A DNA stretch of 6,169 nt from JAUWQU01 sp964564285 (lineage in GTDB: Bacteria; Planctomycetota; Phycisphaerae; SM23-33): positions 1 through 6,169 of the forward strand of contig CAZMBZ010000300.1 in the NCBI GenBank assembly GCA_964564285.1. Direction: 5' to 3'. Position 1 is the first letter of the stretch. Each line of letters begins with the position of its first letter. Made by a program: the position numbers and the translations under genes. Below the pieces are notes generated by a model. The model was not told where the DNA came from. It made no database searches and saw nothing but the letters and a program-made list of their open reading frames with translations. Of this stretch, positions 1 to 4,267 are shown piece after piece.

Positions 1-247
1 GACATCGCCCATTGGCCTGCCAGGCGAGGGGCGTTTCGCGGGGTCCCAAAGAGGCCGTCCGCATTGCTCCGCTCGATATCCTTTTCCATGACGAGGCTTG
101 GAGCGAGGCGGGCTTTGCGTGTACAATAGTCGCGAAAAGTGCCGTTGGGTTTTTTGTTTGATAGCCGAGCGGGGTGCGATGGGCAAAGCTGGCCGACTTG
201 CTGCAAGGCTGGCGAGAGTCTTTTAACAACTACCCGGGAGATTGAAG
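1..247. other. left-edge region with no assignable gene
   Basis: No gene can be supported here. Plus frame 3 is open from the edge to about 163. A minus-strand frame beginning with ATG at 89-87 is open to the left edge for about 29 codons, but it has no visible ribosome binding site and no recognisable motif. In such GC-rich DNA several frames are open by chance. A run of six T at 148-153 has no convincing hairpin before it. The right part holds the probable promoter and leader of the downstream exported protein. Confidence 0.4.
98..127 (+). promoter_or_regulatory. possible sigma-70 promoter for the exported selenoprotein and selD
   Basis: TACAAT at 122-127 is a good -10 match. A weak -35 (TTGGAG at 98-103, three of six consensus bases) lies 18 bases upstream. 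Transcription from here would leave a leader of roughly 110 bases before the start codon at 248. The -10 is the main support and the -35 is poor. Confidence 0.35.
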
Positions 248-1576
248 ATGAAAGCACACATAGCGGCCTTGTGCATCTTTGCGATGGCGGCGACATGCTG
301 GGCGGGCGAGTTGTCGCCCGTGGCGTGCGAGCCGGGCTCCGCCTTGTCCAGCCGGCAGTTGTACATTCGCACCAGCGGCTTCAAGCCAGGCGAAGCGGGC
401 TCGGGGCTGGTCAGCTCCCAGGCTCGGGTAGGCACAATTAGCGGCAAGGGCTGGACTTTCAAACTAGCCATCGACGCAAGCACCACCTCCGCCAAGGCAC
501 CCGACACTATCCGCCTGGACTTCTCCGGCAGGGGCCAGTTCGCCGGTGTCCCCAGCACCCCTCTCAAGACCACCCGCACCGCCCGGAATCTCTACCAGGG
601 CGAGTTCGGCCCGGTCGAGGTCCAGGCCACCATCGGCCTGACGACCGTGCCAATTTGCGTTAAGGGCCAGTACGTAAAGTCCGGCCCAAACCGCTACATG
701 ATACTGACCTTCGGCACGGCCATGCAGGGCAAGTGCAACTTCGACGGCAAGGAACTGCCCGTGCGGATTATCGACGGCGACAACGATCTCCAAGCCGGCA
801 AACCTTGGCAAAAACGGACCTTCGGAAGGTCGATCGCCGTCGTGCCAGGCGATACGGTGGCCGTCGACACAGGTGACGGCACGTTCGCCAAGGACGTCCG
901 CCGGGCCTGCTACGGTTCGCCCGTCGAGGTCGGCGGCAAGTGGTACGACGTGACCGTTTCCGACGACGGTAAGCAGATTTCCGCCAAGCCGGTGACAATT
1001 ACGGCGGGAAAACTCCGCATCAACCACCCCAAGTGGTCGTGCCTGCTCATCGGCAAAAAGTTCGTAATGCCGCTGGAAGGTGGAACCGAACCCGTGTCTG
1101 TCCCGGCCGGGGATTACGTGATGCGAACTTACGAGGAATTCTCCGCCCCCGATGACAAGGGCAACCGGGCACAACTGGCGGTAAGCCTGAGACCGACCGC
1201 GACGACGTCGAAGGTTAAGATACAGGCCGACAATACCAACGATCTGGCAATCGGCTCGCCCCTGAGAGGAACCGTCAAGGTCGTCAAGCGGGGCAGTCAG
1301 TACATGCTGGGGCTGGCCCTGACAGACGCGGCAGGGCGACCCATCGGCAACCTTCAGACTTACGGAGGCAAGAGGCCTCCCAAGCCGCGGGTGACCGTTA
1401 AGGACGCCGCCGGCGCCAAAGTCTACGAGACATCACTGGAATATGGTTGAGGCTTCACATGTTCGCGCTCATGGCGAGCGCCCCAAACGCTTAGTGGAAC
1501 CTACACCGTTTCTCTGGACTACGACACCAGCCCGTTCGAGATAGTACCGACAGACAGTAAGCTTCAGGCAGATTGA
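248..1576 (+). CDS. exported selenoprotein of unknown function (UGA 1448-1450 read as Sec)
   Basis: The ATG at 248 is chosen because GGGAG (236-240) lies seven bases before it; the in-frame TTG at 242 is worse placed. Residues 1-19 form a signal peptide (Lys2, then a hydrophobic Ala-rich core), with likely cleavage after Cys-Trp-Ala, so the protein should act outside the cytoplasm. The mature part is beta-rich with Cys at 27, 137, 163, 221 and 265, and an Asp-rich loop (IDGDND, 175-180) that could bind calcium. Reading through TGA as Sec401 gives a 442-residue protein whose tail (402-442) contains Cys405, forming U-G-F-T-C, a Trp409-Arg-Ala-Pro stretch and an alternating beta-strand segment (GTYTVSLDYD, 417-426), and ends at a TGA at 1574-1576. 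It lies 60 bases before selD on the same strand. The overall look is familiar from planctomycete hypothetical proteins, but I recognise no named family. If the first TGA is a true stop, the protein has 400 residues. Confidence 0.8.
1448..1450 (+). other. in-frame TGA, probable selenocysteine codon
   Basis: This TGA follows Glu-Tyr-Gly and is followed in frame by 41 sense codons up to a second TGA at 1574-1576. The downstream peptide is protein-like (Cys four residues later, Trp, an alternating hydrophobic strand) rather than a random frame. selD starts 60 bases after the extended end, and selC lies about 1.9 kb away. The supposed Sec is residue 401 of 442. Direct proof would be Cys-containing homologues aligned at this position. 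Confidence 0.82.
1451..1489 (+). promoter_or_regulatory. candidate bacterial SECIS hairpin
   Basis: A perfect 6-bp stem, GCGCTC (1465-1470) with GAGCGC (1476-1481), closes a five-base loop ATGGC. A weaker lower helix pairs GTT (1461-1463) with AAC (1486-1488) across an asymmetric internal loop. The apical loop begins 20 bases after the TGA, inside the 16-37 base spacing used to define bacterial SECIS elements, and it contains a GG. The G is not among the first two loop bases, so the match to the usual consensus is imperfect. It lies within coding sequence, as bacterial SECIS elements do, and would recruit SelB to the ribosome. Confidence 0.55.
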
Positions 1577-1625
1577 TCGCGCCGACCCCCGCGCCGCGTG
1601 TGCATGGTTAGGCGGGCAGGCGCGA
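1577..1625 (+). promoter_or_regulatory. foldable intergenic segment before the selD ribosome binding site
   Basis: TCGCGCC (1577-1583) is perfectly complementary to GGCGCGA (1619-1625). Inside it, CCCGC (1588-1592) pairs with GCGGG (1612-1616). The fold occupies almost the whole gap between the selenoprotein's second stop and the GGGAG (1626-1630) of selD. It has no T run, so it does not look like an intrinsic terminator. It could influence selD translation or mRNA processing, but the DNA is GC-rich and pairing by chance is possible. Confidence 0.35.
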
Positions 1626-1636
1626 GGGAGAAAGAA

Positions 1637-3271
1637 ATGGCGACAGTAGATCTCGCGAAGCGACGCCGCATAATGCAGCGTTCGATGAAGCTCGGGCATT
1701 GCATCTGCGACCCCCGCAGGCCATGCCCGTGCGACATTTTCAAGAACGACGGCATCTGCCCGTGCGCCGGCGAGAAACCCAAGCCCATCGCCGCATCCGA
1801 CGTAAAGCTGCTCGAACACGTCCACAATGCCGGCTGCGCGTCGAAGATAGCCCCAGGCGACCTCGAAGCCGTCCTGGGCAGGCTTCCCGCAGTGGAAGAC
1901 CCAGCCGTGATTTCAGGCATGCCCGCCGGCGACGATGCGGGAATCTACAAGCTCAACGACCAGACGTGCCTGGTCCAGACCCTCGACGTGATGACCCCCT
2001 GCGTGGACGACGCGTACACCTTCGGACGGATATGCGCAGCCAACTGCCTGTCAGACGTCTACGCCATGGGCGGCACGCCTCGCACGGCTCTGAGCATACT
2101 GGCGTTCCCATCGGAAACACTCGACGCGGACATCATCTACCAGATGACACGAGGCGCGATGGATATCTTCGCCGAGGCGAACGTCGCGCTGATCGGCGGG
2201 CACAGCATCAAGGACGAGGAGATCAAACTCGGCTTCTCGATAACCGGCACGGTCCCTGCCGCCCAGGCCGTCGGGCACGAAACGGCAAAAACGGGCGACG
2301 TGCTCGTGCTGACCAAGCCGCTGGGCGTGGGCGTGCTGGGCTTCTGCCGCCAGATAGGCCGACCCGATGGCGACGCCCGAGTCCGGGCCGAGTCGATGGC
2401 GACGCTGAACCGATCCGCCGCCGAGGCTATGAACGAAGTCGGCGTATCAGCCTGCACGGACGTAACCGGCTTCGGCCTGTTCGGCCATCTCATCAGCCTC
2501 TGCCGACACTCGGGTGTCACGGCGCAGATTTTCACCGACCGCCTGCCCGCGCTCGATGGTGCCCTCGCCGCCCTCGCCGACGGGGTAATACCCGGCGCCA
2601 TCGAGCGAAACACCGAGTATGTCGGCGACGACCTCAGCGCCGCCGAGGGTGTGCCCGAGACCGGCGTGCTGCTGGGCTACGACGCACAGACCTCCGGCGG
2701 GCTGTTGATCTGCGTGCCCGCCGAAAAGCACGGCAAGCTGGTCGCGGCCCTGGAGGCTCGCGGAACTCTCGCCGCGACGATCGGAAAGATCGTCGGCGAG
2801 TCCGACGGCAAGATTGTCGTGACACAGGCAGGCCAGGACGCCTCGACCGCACCGGTCAAAGAGATCGTCGACAAGCTTCCCCACGACGACGATGCCGATG
2901 AGCCAGACATCGCGCCCGCCAACGCAGGCGATGGCGACGGCGCAGACGACGGCGAATCCACAGCCGACATGACTGGCAAAATATGGCAGACCTTAATGCG
3001 GAAAAGCGCCACCGCCGGCGCTATCGACGCCAAGACCAAGGAACTCATTAACTACGCCCTCGTGATAATGTCGCGCTGCGAGCCCTGCCTGGGATACCAC
3101 CACGACGCTGCTCTGAAAATGGGGATCACCCCGGAACAATTGGACGAGGCGATGTGGCTGGCGGTCGCCATGGGCGGCGCCCCAGTCAAACTGTTCTACG
3201 ACGACGCTGCCCAGGCCATCCCCGGCGCGGGCGAGAAAAGCCGAAAGTCCCGGTCCCAGCGCTGCTGTTAG
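1637..3271 (+). CDS. selD: selenide, water dikinase with N-terminal CxC extension and C-terminal AhpD-like domain
   Basis: SelD makes selenophosphate from selenide and ATP, the selenium donor for Sec-tRNA synthesis. The ATG at 1637 is preferred over the upstream GTG (1598) because GGGAG lies six bases before it. Of 544 residues, 1-50 carry three CxC motifs (Cys22/24, 30/32, 41/43). Residues 56-400 are the SelD core: the catalytic NAGCASK loop with Cys67 and Lys70 (Ser69 replaces the second, non-essential Cys), GDDAGIY (98-104), TLDVM (115-119) and FGRICAANCLSDVYAMGG (129-146), GGHS (187-190), TKPLGVGVL (226-234), TDVTGFGLFGHL (274-285) and QTSGGLL (351-357). An acidic linker (about 414-446) leads to an AhpD/CMD domain with Glu469, Cys481, Cys484 and His488, the full E-x11-C-x2-C-x3-H relay. 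The protein ends in Cys-Cys. It sits 60 bases after the selenoprotein and converges on selC. The SelD identity is firm; the roles of the added domains (selenium delivery, reduction, cluster binding) are inference. Confidence 0.96.
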   Translation: MATVDLAKRRRIMQRSMKLGHCICDPRRPCPCDIFKNDGICPCAGEKPKPIAASDVKLLEHVHNAGCASKIAPGDLEAVLGRLPAVEDPAVISGMPAGDDAGIYKLNDQTCLVQTLDVMTPCVDDAYTFGRICAANCLSDVYAMGGTPRTALSILAFPSETLDADIIYQMTRGAMDIFAEANVALIGGHSIKDEEIKLGFSITGTVPAAQAVGHETAKTGDVLVLTKPLGVGVLGFCRQIGRPDGDARVRAESMATLNRSAAEAMNEVGVSACTDVTGFGLFGHLISLCRHSGVTAQIFTDRLPALDGALAALADGVIPGAIERNTEYVGDDLSAAEGVPETGVLLGYDAQTSGGLLICVPAEKHGKLVAALEARGTLAATIGKIVGESDGKIVVTQAGQDASTAPVKEIVDKLPHDDDADEPDIAPANAGDGDGADDGESTADMTGKIWQTLMRKSATAGAIDAKTKELINYALVIMSRCEPCLGYHHDAALKMGITPEQLDEAMWLAVAMGGAPVKLFYDDAAQAIPGAGEKSRKSRSQRCC

Positions 3272-3321
3272 GAAAACGCACAAAACCCCGACCGAACCCG
3301 ACACCCGTATCCGCAAAGACA

Positions 3322-3353
3322 CGAAGCCCTGGGACTGCTATCCTGGGGCTTCG
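3322..3353 (-). terminator. hairpin between selD and selC, possible selC terminator
   Basis: CGAAGCCCTGGGA (3322-3334) pairs with TCCTGGGGCTTCG (3341-3353) to give a 13-bp stem with two G-T wobbles and a six-base loop. On the minus strand it is followed by TGTCTTTG, a modest T-rich stretch, about 20 bases past the selC 3' end. On the plus strand the following bases are GGTCTGTGG, so it is a poor intrinsic terminator for selD, although it could protect that mRNA's 3' end. Confidence 0.5.
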
Positions 3354-3374
3354 GGTCTGTGGGCTGGACGCATA

Positions 3375-3468
3375 CGGAGGCGAATGGGAATCGAACCCAC
3401 CCGGGACTTTGTTGAGCCCCACACTGGTTTTGAAGACCAGGGGCGCCACCAGGCTACCGTTCACCTCC
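3375..3468 (-). tRNA. selC: tRNA-Sec (anticodon TCA)
   Basis: This is a 94-base tRNA on the minus strand. The acceptor stem GGAGGTGA/TCGCCTCC is 8 bp with one G-T pair, the mark of bacterial tRNA-Sec, and the discriminator base is G (3375). The anticodon arm CTGGT-CTTCAAA-ACCAG carries TCA at 3433-3431. The long variable arm has a 6-bp stem (GGGGCT/AGTCCC) and loop CAACAA. The T arm GTGGG/CCCAT (5 bp) holds TTCGATT, completing the 8+5 geometry. The D arm shows a GCC/GGC stem closing a TGGT loop. The 3' CCA is not encoded (TAT follows), so it must be added. The tRNA is charged with Ser by SerRS and converted to Sec by SelA using SelD's selenophosphate. Neither selA nor selB is in the window. 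Confidence 0.97.
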
Positions 3469-3488
3469 ATCCCGTTAAGATGGCAGCG

Positions 3489-3518
3489 ATTCTAACAGCC
3501 GGTGCCGGGCAATGTCAA
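3489..3518 (-). promoter_or_regulatory. sigma-70 promoter of selC
   Basis: On the minus strand a perfect TTGACA (3518-3513) and TAGAAT (3494-3489, five of six consensus bases) are separated by 18 bases. The -10 ends 20 bases before the mature tRNA 5' end at 3468, predicting a short leader of about 14 bases for RNase P to remove. This is the strongest promoter match in the window and indicates that selC is a separate transcription unit from selD. Confidence 0.8.
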
Positions 3519-3760
3519 CGAACACCCATGCGGCACAGCGATTCCGCAAGCCGAAGCGTTTCGTCTGCCCGGGACGGGGTTTGCACGTATTTTGAGCGTT
3601 AAGCAGATTCGCAGGGCGGTTCTCGGGGTCCGCCGGCCTGTGGCGGCGCATAGAACCGACCCCGGTGGCGGCATATTCGCGGCGGGGTTGGAATCGGCTC
3701 CGGATGTCGGCCAAGTCACGTAGGAGCGCGGGGCAAGCCGGCCCGGTAATGATACAATTC
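3519..3760. other. gene-less stretch between selC promoter and transposase remnant
   Basis: No supported gene lies here. Short open frames on both strands have no ribosome binding site or recognisable motifs, and one on the minus strand would overlap the selC promoter. The only visible structure is the nested inverted repeat at 3617-3664. The region is probably intergenic, or debris from the decayed mobile element to its right. Confidence 0.5.
3617..3664. repeat. nested inverted repeats of unknown role
   Basis: CGGTTCT (3617-3623) pairs with AGAACCG (3652-3658), enclosing CCGCC (3630-3634) and GGCGG (3642-3646) around a seven-base loop. A competing pairing joins CGGGGTC (3624-3630) to GACCCCG (3658-3664), so the arms cross. 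It lies about 100 bases left of the transposase fragment and could be an element end, a dispersed repeat or a structured RNA. No T tract follows on either strand. Confidence 0.35.
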
Positions 3761-4138
3761 GCCCGCGATCGCGCGGGGATGGTGGTGGCACAGATGATCG
3801 GCGTGCTGCCGCGTGCTCAATTCGTTGAACCCCTCGTTCTCGATGGCCCAACGACGGTGGCCCAGTTCCAGCACCGCCCGCGTGGAGGCATGAGCGCCCG
3901 GCAACGTGGTTACCCAGGCCCAGTGGGATTTAACAGACTCGTTTTGCCCGTCCAGTTGCCGGCGAACCGTGGTTCGCTCCAGGCTTTCCACCACCCGAAC
4001 CGGCTGGCCGACTTGAGGCCAACTCGTAAAGCCCTCCAGGTCCCAGCAATCCGCCAGCCAGCGGCCCCGCTGAATCTGCACCGGCGCCATGCCGGCAAAG
4101 AGGCCAAAGTCTTGATAGAATTGCTCCCTGACCCATAA
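3716..4138 (-). pseudogene. C-terminal remnant of an IS4-superfamily-like transposase
   Basis: The minus-strand frame is open from 4138 (just after an in-frame TAG at 4141-4139) to a TGA at 3718-3716. It reads as the end of a DDE transposase: WVTTLP, then GHRRWAIENEGFNELSTR, then HADHLCHHHPRAI, resembling the conserved C-terminal block with the R-x3-E-type signature of IS4-related enzymes. Homology appears to run from about 4135 (FYQDFGLFAG) to about 3760, after which the expected hydrophobic tail is replaced by unrelated sequence. The N-terminal part with the first catalytic Asp residues is absent, there is no start with a ribosome binding site, and no terminal repeats were found. It cannot be active. 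The subfamily is from memory and unconfirmed. Confidence 0.7.
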
Positions 4139-4267
4139 CTACGCGAAGTGATTATACGGTCGCGGCCGCCCGGAACCTCACCACGTAAGATTACACCTGC
4201 CCCCCATTCTTCCATCAACTAAATTCCCGCAAGATTGCAGTCGAGCGGTCTATCGGTCAAGGTCGCG
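4139..4267. other. intergenic region without visible features
   Basis: These bases lie between the transposase fragment and the stop of the large minus-strand gene. No open frame resembles a gene, and no hairpin with a T run that would end the minus-strand transcript was seen. Confidence 0.5.

Noticed and set aside
1..89. Minus-strand gene starting at 89 and running off the left edge
   Set aside because: It has only about 29 codons, no ribosome binding site and no recognisable sequence. Competing plus-strand frames are also open here.
242..247. TTG start two codons upstream for the exported protein
   Set aside because: It lies only one base after GGGAG (236-240), too close for initiation, whereas the ATG at 248 has a seven-base spacing.
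1448..1576. Frameshift or pseudogene explanation for coding-like sequence after the TGA
   Set aside because: The continuation is in the same frame as the upstream gene, so no frameshift is needed. A single TGA beside selD and selC is explained more simply by Sec. A TGC/TGT-to-TGA mutation remains possible until homologues are aligned.
1598..1636. GTG start giving selD 13 extra residues
   Set aside because: It falls inside the predicted intergenic fold with no ribosome binding site, and the ATG at 1637 has GGGAG six bases upstream.
1699..2901. 400-codon plus-strand frame inside selD
   Set aside because: Its translation is Arg/Pro-rich low-complexity sequence typical of a shifted frame of GC-rich coding DNA, and it overlaps a clear selD.
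3322..3353. Intrinsic terminator for selD on the plus strand
   Set aside because: The stem is good but the following bases are G-rich with no T run. The minus-strand reading, for selC, is the better one.
3475..3714. 79-codon minus-strand frame between the transposase remnant and selC
   Set aside because: It starts with TTG, has no ribosome binding site, and its end overlaps the -35 and -10 of the selC promoter.
3716..3718. Second Sec codon candidate: TGA ending the transposase frame
   Set aside because: The sequence after it is Pro/Arg-rich without resemblance to a transposase tail, and homology is already lost before this stop.
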